Part shown: in pieces, positions 10,680-22,854 of the stretch | Layout of the letters: every line of letters begins with the position of its first letter | How positions within the stretch are numbered: position 1 is the stretch's first letter | From: Puccinia triticina | Lineage: Eukaryota > Basidiomycota > Pucciniomycetes > Pucciniales > Pucciniaceae | Assembly: GCF_026914185.1 (NCBI RefSeq) | Contig: NC_070566.1 | Location: 3,596,001 to 3,660,000, forward strand | DNA length: 64,000 bases | Reading direction: 5' to 3' | Program-made: the position numbers and the translations under genes | Notes under the pieces: model-generated | Seen by the model: the letters and a program-made list of their open reading frames with translations, nothing else | The model's database searches: none | What the model was told of the DNA's origin: nothing

Positions 10680-11520
10680 GGCTCTAATGTTGCAGGATTA
10701 GAAACCATGCCTAGAAATGTCGCCGACACCAGGAAGCTCACCAATGCACCCACCATTGCCATCCAGCAGCTCAACCACAACAGCCTCCTGCAGATCCACC
10801 CCTCCAACATCCGCCACATCCTCACCAACAGCCCTGTCACCGAGTCAAAGAGCCCCCCCCTCAGCCGGACCATTGTTGAATCAAGCTCCAACCGGCGCCA
10901 GGTGGTTGTTGGCCTCCCTGGCGGCGAGCTCATCTACTTCAAGCTTGACCTTGACAGCCAGCTCGACAAGTACCAGGAGCAGAAAGAGATGGGTGCCACC
11001 ATCACCAGTCTCTCCCTCTCCGTCCGAGGTACCCAAGGGGAGACAACACATGCCCTTCCTCCCCATTGGCCTCAAAAACGCTACCGTCCACATCATCTCC
11101 CTTGACCCCACCTCGGTCCTCAAGACCATCTCCTTCCAGGCCCTCATCTCCATCTGTATGGCCGAGATCCTTGACTTGTCGATCAGTAAAAATAATGAAA
11201 CCCTCTGTGTTAACATTGGTCTAGCTAACGGCATCCTCCTCTGCACTGTGCTTGACTCCGTCAACGCCCAGCTCACCAACACGCGCACCCAGTAAAGCCC
11301 ACATCCACATGCACACGCACTTTTTTTTTTGTTAAAATACTGATTGATGTTTCTGTTACTGCTTCCTTGGCTCCTGTCCCATCAAGCTCCTGCCCATGAA
11401 GGTGGACGGGAAGACCAGCGTCATTGTGTTCTCATCCCGCACCTGGCTGTGGCCAGTGTGCTGGGAGTCGAGGCATCCGCCTTTGTTGCCGTCACTGCCC
11501 TCTGGATTCAAACAATTAGG
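10680..11520 (+). pseudogene. RSE1: Fragment of spliceosomal SF3B3/RSE1 (SF3b130)
   Basis: Translation matches the middle of SF3b subunit 3, a WD40-like beta-propeller scaffold of U2 snRNP. Blocks seen are APTIAIQQLNHNSLLQIHP, NRRQVVVGLPGGELIYF, DLDSQLDKYQEQKEM, NATVHIISLDP, NIGLANGILLCTVLD and NTRTQ, then after a gap FLGSCPIKLLPMKVDGKTS and VIVFSSRTWL. A frameshift near 11020-11030 separates the second and third parts. The segment after NTRTQ runs into a stop and then resumes after an intron-sized gap (about 11290-11360) whose 3' splice AG appears lost. The normal protein is about 1200 aa and only about 200 residues are represented. Retention of an intron remnant argues for DNA-level duplication, not a retrocopy. 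It begins about 20 bp after the TIR element ending at 10660. Confidence 0.8.
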
Positions 11521-12655
11521 GTGGACTTGTTTGAATGGAGTTTTTCCATGAAATTGATCTTATGTGTGTTGGGTGTGGACTGTGAGAGTTGTAGGAGAGT
11601 GTCAATGTTGAATGGAAGTTTGTGGTGCACCTGGTCTGTGACATGAATCTGGCTTGAATTATAAAGTAATTTCTTTTTCCTTTGCCTTTCATTTTCAAGA
11701 TTTTAGTATGGCAGTATCTGTGAAACCTTTTTCTTGACACAGCCATCCATAGAACCTCCTCCTTTGACCTCAAACTTGTTTTTCTATGTATTATGATCCT
11801 TTTGCTTTGAAGATAATTTATCAAATTTTTTAGGTTGTTTGCTATCACTGTGGAACTGATGTTTATTGATAAATTGATTCTTGATCAAGTTTGAATTCTG
11901 AGGGAAAGTTGACTGTGACCATCACAAGACCCCCAGATTTCAACTTGTGTAACCAAGTTCAAATCACATTTTAAATTTTGAATTGCAGTGTATGACGCAA
12001 CTACCTGTTTGCACAGATTTGTGTCAAGTATTCAAGGGGTAATTGTAAAAAAGGGTTGGAATATATTAATCTTTGATCTGCAGGGGCAAAGCCGCCTGGG
12101 CCTCTAGTTCAGTTTATAAACATAGATAATGAGGCATGTGAGAATGATAAGGATAAGTAATTAGTTGATGGACCAATAGGAGGGTTCACAATTGAAATAT
12201 GCTTGAATTCAGGGCACATTTTGAGGTGATTCTGGACAAGTTTTTTTTTCAAAAAAAATGGTGAATTTCACTGATTGATCAGAAGCACCTATGTGGGCAG
12301 ATTTAAAAAATTTCATTTTCTTGGTTTATAAACACCTTAAAATTGACTCCACAGTGTAAAGTTCAATTGTGAACCCCCCTAATAGCAAGGATTAATGAAA
12401 AGCCAGTCTCAACCTCACTCAAGGGTGCTATTAGTATGAGTTGACTGGATAATCCATTGAAAATGTTGGGTACAACAAAGCCCAGACTGATCAGCGGAAT
12501 TAAGGATGGGAGAAGAAGATAAAGCAACAAATGAATGAGGGAACTGGGTATGATCAGTCTATGCACTGCCTTTGAACACATGAGAGTCAAAATTGGAAGG
12601 AATAATGTGGATATCTGAAGGGCAAGGTCAGGTTTGCTTGATGGATGTGCAGTTT
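11521..12655. other. AT-rich intergenic DNA
   Basis: No gene supported. A Helitron-like 3' end lies at 12084-12107. The part from about 12420 to 12655 resembles the 3' flank of the second family copy (about 19590-19833), so the duplication that created the copies extends beyond the coding region. Confidence 0.5.
12084..12107 (+). mobile_element. Helitron-like 3' terminus, copy 1
   Basis: A GC-rich hairpin-like segment (GGGGCAAAGCCGCC) is followed by TGGGCCTCTAG then T, fitting the Helitron end rule of a hairpin shortly before CTRR|T. Two further copies share the GGCCTCTAG end. The 5' boundary was not found. Confidence 0.45.
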
Positions 12656-15169
12656 TCAATGACTGATTTCAGAAACCAAATGATCAAATTTCCTTTTACT
12701 TGGACATTTTGAATGCCTTTTGAAATCTTGAAAAAAAACTTCACCCTCCTTTATGAGGTTGAGCATAATGATCGAAAAAGTCTTTTCATCAAAGAAAACC
12801 TCACTCCATTCATCTGGAAAACTTTCTCTGAACCAATATCCAATCAAACCTATTGAGATTTGGGGAAGAATTTTAAAAGAAAAATCCACACTTAGGAACC
12901 GTATCATTCCCACTTGAACTTCTCCAAAATATGAGCTGCTGAGAGGTGGCTAGACTTCATGATTAACCTTTCCAAAAATAGGAAGAGCTTGCTTTGATCC
13001 TAAGAACTGACCTTCAATCCAGTCAAGATATGAGCTTTGTGAGTCTTCAATCAACTTTCCTGATTCTTGATACACATATTTCACCAAGAAACTATGGCAG
13101 TGAAGTGAATATGTCAAAAGGCTTTTGACTTTACGCTGAAATGAAAGAGTTATAATGGGTTGAGATAACTTGTCTGTGACTTTGACTACCTCTGAATTTT
13201 TTGTTTTTACCAAGCAAACTGGAATGTTCTCAAACTTTCTTCTCATTTGAATTGCACAAGATGAAGATTTTGATGTTTTATATATTGATTCAATTTTATC
13301 AAATGCTTCACTTGCCTTTGTTCCAAATGATTTGATTCCATTAGAATGTTTCTCTGGGATTAATTGCAAAGGTATCTCATTCAAATAAGCTGAGAAAAAT
13401 TTGTTGACCTGATCTTTATTCAATGAATTAATTTCATTTTTCTTGTTTATATTGAAAGATATCTCATTATTGATCAGCATTCCCAAGATAGTGTAATTTG
13501 TCTTTCCGTCTGAGCCTTTGAGTAAGTCCATGAATTGATGATTGTGTTTGTGAATTAATTTGAGGAAGATATGGAGAGCTATGTTGAATAAATGTTTCTT
13601 TGGAATACTAGGGCTTGCAGATAGAAATTTTATCAAATCCACCTGCAGTTCTTGAAATGCACTCTCATCCATTTCATATTTGTCTTTATTAATCACTCCC
13701 AAAACAGGGAGGCTGTATTCAGGATTAAAGATTTCATTTGAAAGCAAACCAATCAAGTGGATGTTTGAAGAGAAGATATACGCTCCTGAAAGTGATGATC
13801 CTCTGAGAATTGCTGTGCTGACAAAAACCAAGAAATTTACCAAACGTTTTGCATGATTAAGTAAAACTTTCTTGTGAATGAATTTGTCTTTTGATTCATC
13901 AATAAGTTTCACAAAATTTCCACTCTGAACTGCTGAAAGGACTCCAAATCTTTTTCTCTTCTTATCCATGTTATATGTACCAAAATTATCAGAAAGTGAT
14001 AGATCATCATACCTCGAAGAAATAATATCAAAATAACTGGGAAAATTGGGGACTTCCAGATATTTTGGTAATAATCTGATGCTAAATTCACTTGATAATC
14101 TCTCCAAATATTCTTGGTCCTCTGGGCTTATATGAAGATTGTCTAGTTTTTGTGCATCAATCTTACTATTTGAATGATTTGTTTCTGTCAATCTTTTATT
14201 GATGCATATTTGAGAAGATGTGCCTGTTTCAAAGGATCCCTGTGGTGGCTCTGACTGTAAGCCCATCTCAGCGGATGATCTTGAAATGATGATTTTTCCT
14301 AAACAAAGAATGAATATTTCAACCAGAATCCAGTACAAAGGTGAGTTATTATAAAGTATTTTTCAAATGTCTGCTTACCCTGATCTTTAAATTGAGGCTC
14401 TGGAATCATCCCATGTGAATTCACATGGTGCAAAAGCGGATTAAATTTTCTATTTGGGCATTTTTTAGAAGATGTTCCTGCTTCAAAGTCTTCATTTAGT
14501 GGCGTGATGGATGAATCTTCCCCAGAAAGTAATGCTAAGAAATCTATACCAAGAAGAAAAACAGGTTAGAAACAAGTGTAGGACCATGATCTGTATCTTT
14601 CCAATGACTTTCTTCTTACCTCTTGTCTGAAGGTTTTGATCTGATCTTAAAATTTGATCTGGTATGGTTTCATGTGGATTCATAGGATGATTTTCAAACA
14701 GTGTTGAGTGTTTATTTAAATTATCTAATAAAAAGAAATTGTGCTCAAATTTTTTTGAATCTACATCAGAGGTCCTCCAAAAGTCAGTTAGTAGTTTTTT
14801 TGGTTTGGTTTTGGTTTTCCAAAGACTATTGATTTGACATCTTTCTACAAAAAATATAAATGAAGAAAGCTTACCAGTATTTTGATCCCACTGTACTCTT
14901 CCAAATGGAACATTTTCATGATTTCCAGTATCATGGTCCTCCAATGGTAAACAACTTGCAGTTCCCAAGGTATTTTTTTCAGTTTTAGGGTCAGCAGTGG
15001 GAAGACCAAGATGTAAGATATGGCCATCAAGTTTCATAATTTCATTCTTCATTCCTGGTTGTCTATTCTTTACTGGAATCCTGACACATCTTGAGAAATG
15101 AAGACCCCATTGTGAAACAATATAAATCACCAAAAATTGGTGGATAATGCTCCAATTTAGTTTACACAT
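12656..15169 (-). pseudogene. Secreted-protein family copy A, one in-frame stop
   Basis: First of three paralogues in the window; family not recognised. Four exons: 14875-15169, 14620-14760, 14379-14543, 12656-14298; all junctions are phase 1 and the total of 2244 nt closes in frame. Exon 1 starts MCKLNWSIIHQFLVIYIV with a hydrophobic core followed by CVRIPV, consistent with a signal peptide. Middle exons are Ser/Asn/Gln-rich. The long last exon encodes a helical, Lys/Leu/Ile-rich region with blocks GSDGKTNYTILG and YWFRESFPDEW. A TAG at 12950-12952, where copy B has CAA, would remove the last 97 residues; the frame stays open after it to the family's normal end (SEISH). It may still give a truncated protein. 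Every splice site is canonical GT..AG. Confidence 0.75.
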
Positions 15170-16200
15170 ATTCTTAGTAGACAAGTGCTATTCTGAAACT
15201 TGGCTAAATATTCAGAATATATTGGGATGGAACTGGTGACTTCCTGACTTATTTGAATTTTCTGGTGGAGGAACTGAGAAAATTGGGGGTGGGGGGCAAG
15301 GGAAGTTTAAATTATACTGATTGCTGACTATTTTGAAATCATCACAAGCATTTGATTCCTCATTGAATCAGTAATCTTTTGCATCTGGGGCAATCATTTC
15401 CGTCAAAACATGTGAGAATATCATGCAGGTTCACTGACCTACAGTTTTTGGCACAGTCCAATCTGTAAACCACGTCAAAAATCTGTATAGGTCAGTCACT
15501 GCACATACACCTTTCAAAACATGAGATGGATTTGAGTCAAGAGGGGACAAGGGAAGGTGAAAGGTTGAAATAATGCAAACATTAAATATTGGGAGTTGAA
15601 AAATTGACTCTCATAAATTAATTTATTGACTCCCAAAACGTGTTTATGTTGCGGGGACTGTCTCACAACGTCCACCCCGGGTCCGCGGGACCAAATTTTG
15701 ACCCGCGCAAACTTTGGGAGTCAGAAAATTAATTCCGCTATCCAGAATGGGAGTCGGAATTTTAATTTCACAAAAAATGCCAAAAAATAAAGAAAAATTT
15801 ATACCTCCTCACTGGGGCACCCAAAGCCTCCCAAAATTTTACAGCAGTCAGAAAGTCCTCATAAGAACACATGGTGAGCTGAGCGGCAGTAGAACACCCC
15901 AGGAAATGGGTGTGCTACTGTGGGTCTAATTTTGGGGATTTCCTGGGACAAACAGCTTCCCTCCCCCAGCCCTTTAAGTATCCGACCAAGCTCACACACC
16001 CTGGGCCCTGACATCCTTCAAACCAAAACTTGACAACTTGGTTGTCAGGGCCCTGCACCTGGGTAGACAAGATGCTGGCCTGTACACACTCATCCGAGTG
16101 TTTACAGGTCAGCCTGAGAGCTTGACATGTGAACCTGTGAGTAGTTACATAAGCTGATTGTGTCCTGTAGGTCTCCATCTTGTCTTGATGCTGATCTGTA
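15170..16200. other. Intergenic DNA with an inverted repeat near 15617-15735
   Basis: The left arm around 15617-15638 (TTATTGACTCCCAAA) is matched by a right arm around 15712-15735 (TTTGGGAGTCAGAAAATT), about 20 of 22 bases pairing, around a GC-richer centre. Probably a small MITE. No gene is supported in the rest. Confidence 0.4.
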
Positions 16201-16209
16201 GTGGTTATC

Positions 16210-17185
16210 GGGGGGACCCACACCTCTTCATGACCGGTACAGACCGGCATCAAGCAGATTCATTCGTCCTCTCCGATGACTGGTCTATGCCGGTCATCGA
16301 GGGCAGTCACAGCTCTGAATGACCGGTCGGTGCGGTCTTGTAGGGAGGTAACAACTCTTGATGCCGGAACAGCCCGGCATCGAGGAGATTCATACCTCTC
16401 GATGGCCGATCTGTACCGGTCATCGAGGGAACTCCGCAGTACATTACACCTTGATGGCCGGTCCAACCGGTCATCGAGGTCTCACTCCCCGATGACCGGT
16501 CGGACCGGCCATCGAGAGGTCTCATAGCTGTCGATGGCGGGTCTTTACCTGTCATCGAGGGGACTCCGCAGTACGGTACACCTTGATGACCGGTCGGTGC
16601 CGGCCATCAAGGGGTCTCTCACCTCCCGATGACCGGTCAGACCGGCCATCAAGGGGTCTCACCCCTCTCAATGGCCAGTCAGTACCGGTCATTGAGGGGT
16701 CTCACACCTCTCGATGACCGGTCGGACCGGCTATCAAGGGGTCTCATTGCTCTCGATGACCGGTCGGACCGGCCATCGAGGAGTCTCACACCTCTCGGTG
16801 ACTGGTCGGACCGGCCATCAAGGGGTCTCTCACCTCCCGATGACCAGTCGGACCGGCCATCGAGGTCTCCCCTCTTGATGGCCGGTAAGTACCGGTCATC
16901 GAGGGGTCTCATCGCTCTCGATGACCGGTCGGACCGGCCATCGAGGGGTCTCTCACCTCCCGATGACCGGTCGGACCGGCCATCAAGGGGTCTCACACCT
17001 CTCAATGGCGGGTCAGTAGCGGTCATCGAGGGGTCTCATCGCTCTCAATGACCGGTCGGACCGGCCATTGAGGGGTCTCATAGCTCTTGATGGCCGGTTG
17101 GTACCGATCATCGAGGGGACTTCGCAGTACAGTACACCTCGATGACCGGTCGGTGCCGGCCATCAAGGGGTCTCTCACCTCCCAA
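16210..17185. repeat. 42-bp hairpin satellite array, locus 2
   Basis: About 22 units of 42 bp built on CTCTCGATGACCGGTC then GGACCGGCCATCGAG followed by GGGTCTC. This is the same family as 9590-10475, but here units keep one orientation. Because 42 is a multiple of three, long repetitive open frames appear on both strands; they are not genes. Confidence 0.85.
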
Positions 17186-18370
17186 TGATAACAAGTAGTA
17201 GAAAATCACTATGCTGACCACTGAAGTAGTGGAAAAAAGTGGTAAAAACTGCTGAAGTAGCAATTTTTGGTTGCTAAACGTACCAAGAGCTTAAGTTGTG
17301 GAAATAACACTGCACTGAATGCTGAAAAGCCACAATTTCCACTGATCTCTGCTTTTCAGCGCACCACAGGTGCTCTCTGCTCTCTGGACGCCATTAACAG
17401 CAAAGGGGACTTGGTGGCCAATAGCGCTGCGGCATAGTACGCTATTAGGGCTATTCTCAGTGTAAGGTAACTTAAAGCGCTGCAAAAAGAAACTTCAGAG
17501 GCCAAAAGCGTAGCAGCGTGGTGCGCTGTCCACACAATTTCAGCAAAAAGCCGCTAAAAGTGGTAGAAAGTGTGTCCTAATGTTGTCTGCTTTTGCAGCA
17601 CTGTTTTTTAGTAAAAGCAGGAGAGGTCAAAATACAAGTAGCAATTTTTCCATTTCTCTGGCGCGGTTCGCCGCTACTGCTATCACTCATAGGCACCAGG
17701 AATAGTAGGGCCCCGCTACGCTGAGCTATTTGGCTCCTTTTTGTAGAGTAGCATAGCCTTTGAAGTTTGTGTTGTTGATCAAGGCCACATGCTTCAAAGC
17801 TATTGGTAAGTTACTAAGTATCTTATGTAAATAAAACAACTACATGGTACTTGATTTTGCACAGATATTGGAGTTACCCCTCTCACATGATTTTTTATGT
17901 GTTAAATCAATCTGACTGAGAGCAATGCTGAAACTATACACGTATTGGTATTTATTGATATTGGATTGTTGTTGTTTCCAATACATTTATCTGTATTGGA
18001 TCTGCAAACCAATACAATCCAGATGCATTGAGATATGTGGATTGGGTACCCAATCCAATCCAATATTCAATAAATTGCTTGGGTGGGCCATTGGATTTTT
18101 TCCGAATGGCCCAGAAAAGAAAGAGAAAAAAATCAATACAATACCATCATATTGTATCTGTTTGTCAATACAATCCGTAATATCAAATTCTTGTGTATCA
18201 AAAGAACAATATGATCCATGGTATTGCCGATACCTGTCTTGGATTGGATTGGTTTCAGCGTTGCTGAGAGTGTAAAATTGAAATTCCAGGATCTAGCCAG
18301 ATTTGACACAATTGTGAGCTAAAGAATGTGACTGCCCTGTCAAGGGGGGAGAATCTGGATTTGGGGTTTC
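17186..18370. other. Repeat-derived DNA, no gene
   Basis: 17200-17780 contains GC-skewed MITE-like sequence with recurring GCGCTGC/TAGCGGC-type motifs also seen near 61-62.4 kb. 17930-18260 is rich in CCAATACAATCC and ATTGGATTG direct and inverted motifs shared with 28010-28480. No transposase or other gene was found. Confidence 0.45.
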
Positions 18371-18371
18371 C

Positions 18372-18397
18372 AGCGGCGAAGCTGCTTTGGCCTCTAG
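18372..18397 (+). mobile_element. Helitron-like 3' terminus, copy 2
   Basis: Hairpin GCGGC-GAA-GCTGC (one G-T wobble) followed by TTTGGCCTCTAG and T. Same architecture as 12084-12107 and the minus-strand copy at 52466-52492. Confidence 0.5.
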
Positions 18398-18476
18398 TTC
18401 AATATAAATTGGGATCTATGATTTTCAATTCAACCTCACTGGAATTCTAATATATGCACTGGTCCAAATTGCAGTC

Positions 18477-19128
18477 TAGAGAATGTGGCTGCAGACACGG
18501 GTACGCTTGCACCCAGGTGCCGCACAAAAGCCGCACCCGTACCCGCACCCGTACCCGTACCCGTACACGGCACTCACGGGCGGGTGTGGTGGGTACACCG
18601 GTGGTGTACCACGGTACTTTGGCCTTGTCACCCAAACATAATCCCTTCCAGCCAACAAAGGGCTATAGCCTTGTTGACTGGAGGGGATCCCTTCTGAGCA
18701 ACAAGGTTATACAGCCTTGTCTCCCAGAAGGGATTCCTTTGGGACAACAAGGCTATATAGCCTCTTCTCCTGGAAGGGATTCCTTTGGGACGACTAGGCT
18801 ATACAGCTTTGTCTCCCGGAAGCAATTCCTTTGGGACGACAAGTTTATACAGCCTTGTCTCCTGAAATGCTTCCTTTGGGACGAAGAGGCTATACAGCCT
18901 TGTCTGGGATCCCTCTGGGTCTGGAAGGGGTGTAGAATGTGAGCCCCGACCCAATCCCCGCTCCATCTGGGGGAACTGGGGCGGTACCTGGATGGGTACC
19001 CGGGTGTTGCACCTGTTTAGCCCAAAAAACAGGCAGCCATACCGGGACACGGCACTCAAGGGTGGGTGCGGCGGGTACCCGCCTACAGGTAGACGGTACA
19101 GGCCGCGGGTGTGCAGCCACATTCTCTA
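18477..19128. mobile_element. 652-bp hAT-type MITE with 8-bp target duplication
   Basis: 17-bp terminal inverted repeats TAGAGAATGTGGCTGCA are flanked by a perfect 8-bp direct duplication TTGCAGTC (18469-18476 and 19129-19136), as hAT elements produce. Subterminal regions are rich in ACCCGTACCCG-type repeats resembling the GGTACCC-rich ends of the two full hAT elements. There is no coding capacity. Confidence 0.8.
18640..18920. repeat. About 46-bp tandem repeats with palindromic core
   Basis: Five to six degenerate units inside the hAT MITE. Each contains ATTCCTTTGGGACGAC and the near-palindrome AAGGCTATACAGCCTT. Unit starts near 18731, 18777, 18822 and 18868 give the period. Confidence 0.75.
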
Positions 19129-19136
19129 TTGCAGTC

Positions 19137-19833
19137 TCATGCAGCACTTCTCTGGATATACTTTGGGATTGTACCTCATGGGATCCGGCAGAAGAATTCA
19201 GGTTGTCCCATCCGCAATTTGTGACATTATCCCAGGGCCTACTAGGCCTTCAAATACAATTCAAGTTGATTAGCACTGGAGTTGTGAATTGGGCAAGGTA
19301 AAAATCTGTTTTTTTTTTCACCATATTTAGTTATAAATAAGATCAGCTTTAGTTGAACATCACATCAATGTGCATTTAACATTGAGTTACACATGCTCCA
19401 ACAGTTGACATCAGTCTGGGTTACTCAGGAAACATACGGTCTGGCACTCTTTCTCCCCTGGTGAGTAGCAGTTTTTCAATGGAAAGTGAGTACAAGCGTC
19501 TCTCAGGGGTGATGGTACAACCTCTCATGGGTTATAGAAAAGCTGCAAGGGCTATAATGATGTGACTGGTTGATTCATTGAGAATGCTTAGTATTACTAT
19601 GTGTTACTAATAGTCACATGTCAGGAAGCAAGGAAGACAGCAAATGCTGGATTAATCAGCAGAATCACAATGGGAGGAGAGAAAGAATGACTAAAAAATG
19701 AAAGGGGGCATAAAGTAAAAGAGAATCATCAGTTCATGTGCGTATTTTGAACACATGATAGTAAAAATTGGAAGGGAAGGAATCATTCAGATTTCTGCAA
19801 GAAAAGGTACAGTTCTTGATAAATGTTTTGTTT
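19137..19833. other. 3' flank of family copy B
   Basis: No gene supported. The part from about 19590 aligns by eye with the 3' flank of copy A (shared GAACACATGA and AAAATTGGAAGG segments). Confidence 0.45.
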
Positions 19834-22800
19834 TCAATGATAGATTTCAGAAACTACATCATCAAGTTTCCTTTTTCCTGGAACATTGGAAAACTTTTCA
19901 AAATCTTGAAAACAAACTGCACCATCCTTCATGAGTTTGAGCATGACCATTGAAAAAGTCTCTTCATCCAAGAAAATCCCATTCCATTGATCTGGAAAGC
20001 TTTCTCTGAACCAAACTCCATTCAAACCAGCTGAGATTTCTGGAAGAATTTTATAAGCATGATCTGTACTTAGGAACTTTATTATTCCAATTCGAACTTG
20101 TCCGAATTTTGAACTGTTGAGTGGTGGTTGGACTTCATGATTAACCTCTCCAAAAATAGGAAGAGCTTCCTTTGATCCTAAGAATTGACCTTCAAGCCAG
20201 TCAAGATATAAACTTTATGAGTCTTCAAGCAAATTGCCTGATTTTTCATACACATATTTCATTAAAAGACTATGAAGATGGAGTGAATATGTCAAAAGGC
20301 TTGTGAGTTTACTGTTAAATGAAGGAGTTATGATTGGTTGATATAACTTGTTTGTGACTTTGACTAATTCTGAAATTTTTGATTTGACTAAGGAAGCTGT
20401 AATGTTCTTGAACCTTCTTGTGGTTTCAACTCCACAATTTGGAGATTTTGATGTTTGGTATAAGGATTCAATTGCATCAAATGTTTCAATAGCCTTCTTT
20501 CCAAATGATCTGATTCCATTGTAATATTTCTTTGGTATAATACAAGGAGGTACCTCTCTCAGATAAACTGAGTAGAAATTTTTTGATTGATCTTGATTCA
20601 ATGAAATCATCCCATTCTTCCTTTTTTTCTTGAAAACTATGTGATCATTTAACAAATTCCCCAAAAGAATATAATCCTTTTTTCCATCTGAGCCTTTGAG
20701 CAAGTCTGTGGCTTGATGATTGTGTTTGTGAATTAGTTTTAGGAATATGGGGAGAGATTTGTTGAAAAATATTTCATTTGGCATGGAGATTTCAGATAGA
20801 AAGTTTATTAAATCAATCTGAAGTTCTTGAAATGCACTCTCGTCCATTTAATATCTGTCTTTATTGATCACTCCCAAAACAGGGAGGCTGCCTTGAGGTT
20901 CAAAAATTTCAATTGAGAGCAGATTAATCAGGTGAATATTAGCATCAAAGTATGTTTCTGAAGCTGAGGCCCCTCTGAGAATTGCTGTGTTGATGAAAAC
21001 TAGCAACTTGACTAAATTCTTTGCAGAAGCAAAAAATGTTCTCCTGGTGATCAATTGATCTCTTGATTCATCAATGAGTTTCACAAACTGGCCAGACTGA
21101 ACTGCTGAAAGTGCTCCAAATCTTGTTCTCTTCATCTCTGCACTATAATTTCCAAAATGATCTGACAGTGAGAGATTGTCATAACTATTTGAAATGACTT
21201 CAAAATAACTGGGGAAATTGGGGTCGTTGAGACATTGAGGTGTTAACTTGTGGGTAATTGCGCTTGATAATTTCTGAATATATTCCTGTTCATCTGCGCT
21301 TATGTGAAGATTGTCTTGTTGTCTCCTATCAATCTCCCTATGGAACTGATTTTCCTCCAAGAATTTTTCATTCATGCATTCTGGGGAAGATGTGGCTACT
21401 TCAAGGTATTTCTCTGGTGGCTCAGGAGGCAAACCTGTTTCATAGATGGCTCCTGATACTTTATCTTGGAATAACAAAGAATGAAATAAATCAGAATCAA
21501 CATAACAGATTGGATATCATCATCTATGTTTTGACTTTCTGCTCACCAAAATCATGAAATCTATCCTCCAGAATGTTTCCATCTGATTTGTGATTTTTCA
21601 CCTGTTCCAAAATTGAACCAAATTCTCCTTCTGAATACTTCAAAATTGAACTGGATATTTCATCTGATTCTTTGTGAGATGATATACCTGCTTGCAGGTA
21701 TTCATTTTGTGGCTGATTGGGGCGTAAATCTATTTCAGAAAGTACACCTGAGACAACCAAACCAAGAAAATGATCAATTCTGATTCTAGAGTGAGACCAT
21801 CAATTGGGAATTACAGCTTGATCTTTCTAGTGTCTACTTACTCCTGGTTTGAACGTTTTGGTCTGGACTCCCAGGTGTTTCTGTTGTACCATGGGAAGTT
21901 ATTGGATAAAGTTGATCCCAAATTGCATCTTCACTTGAACTTGGAGAAAAAAAATCTGGATCAAAGTAATTACTTGATTCTAAAAATACAGAACATCTCA
22001 ACCCCCGGTTTAGGTTGACTTGTTAACTTCAAAGAACAAAGAAAGTTGGCCTGACCTGCCACATGATTTATGATATCACCTCCAAACTCATTCAAGTATT
22101 TCAAGGTTGGTGAAAGTGGAGCAAGATCTAAAGCCAAGAAAAAGAACCATGGTTTGTCCTCTGGAAGTCAGTTATCTGCTTGTTTCATAGGGGTATAATG
22201 ACAAAATTGGTGTGTGCGATCTCTATAGATATCTTTCCAAGAAAGGAGAAAAGGAGGGAAAGGCTTGCCAATACTTCTAAATTGCTGCACGGTTCCCAAT
22301 GGAAAGTTGTAATGATTCTGATCATTCCAGTTTTGCCATGTTGAAAAATTTGGGCCCAAGAGACTCCCATCTGGATGTGGGTCCACAGGAATCCCATGTA
22401 AGGCATGGCAATTTTCTTTCAAGATTCCAGTTGAAATTTCTTGCTGCCCACTAGATCCCAGCAGAGTGTTTCTGTGGCCCAAGAAGTTATCTGTTGGCAT
22501 GGATGTGATATGGGGTTCAAACTGGCTGTAATGGACTGGACTGTAATGGACTGGACTGTAATGGACTGGATTATGATGCAGATTCTCAGGATTTGTGCCT
22601 TCCCATGAGGGCAAGTTTCTAGAGCCAAACAGTTCCTCATCAGTTTTGGTTTGGATTTCATGGAGCATACTAGTGTAATGATCATCTAGATCTGATCTTC
22701 CAATCTCCATTCCATGTATTCCATTGTTTACTCCATGTATTCTATTGTTTACTGGGATACTTTTGCAGCTTGAGAAGTAGAGAGCTAATTGGAAGATGAA

Positions 22801-22854
22801 TTTGAAGATATTTTTCCTGTTGGTTTGACACTTCTTTGGGGTATCTTCTACCAT
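19834..22854 (-). pseudogene. Secreted-protein family copy B, two in-frame stops
   Basis: Paralogue of copies A and C. Five exons: 22269-22854, 22056-22127, 21842-21979, 21547-21747, 19834-21464; all junctions are phase 1 and the total of 2628 nt closes in frame. The start MVEDTPKKCQTNRKNIFKFIF leads into a hydrophobic LALYFSSC segment, then SIPVNN, matching the leader region of A and C. It has one more short exon (22056-22127) than A or C, and exon 1 ends at a GC donor (ATTG|GCAAGC). Two TAA codons interrupt the last exon: 20848-20850, where copy A has GAA (KYEMDES), and 20215-20217, where A has CAA (EDSQSS). Beyond both, the frame stays open to the family end SEIYH. Likely a recently disabled gene. 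Confidence 0.75.

Noticed and set aside
16629..17051. 140-aa open frame of repeating DDRSDRPSRGL units
   Set aside because: It is a by-product of the 42-bp satellite, whose length is a multiple of three. Open frames occur on both strands and there is no gene context.
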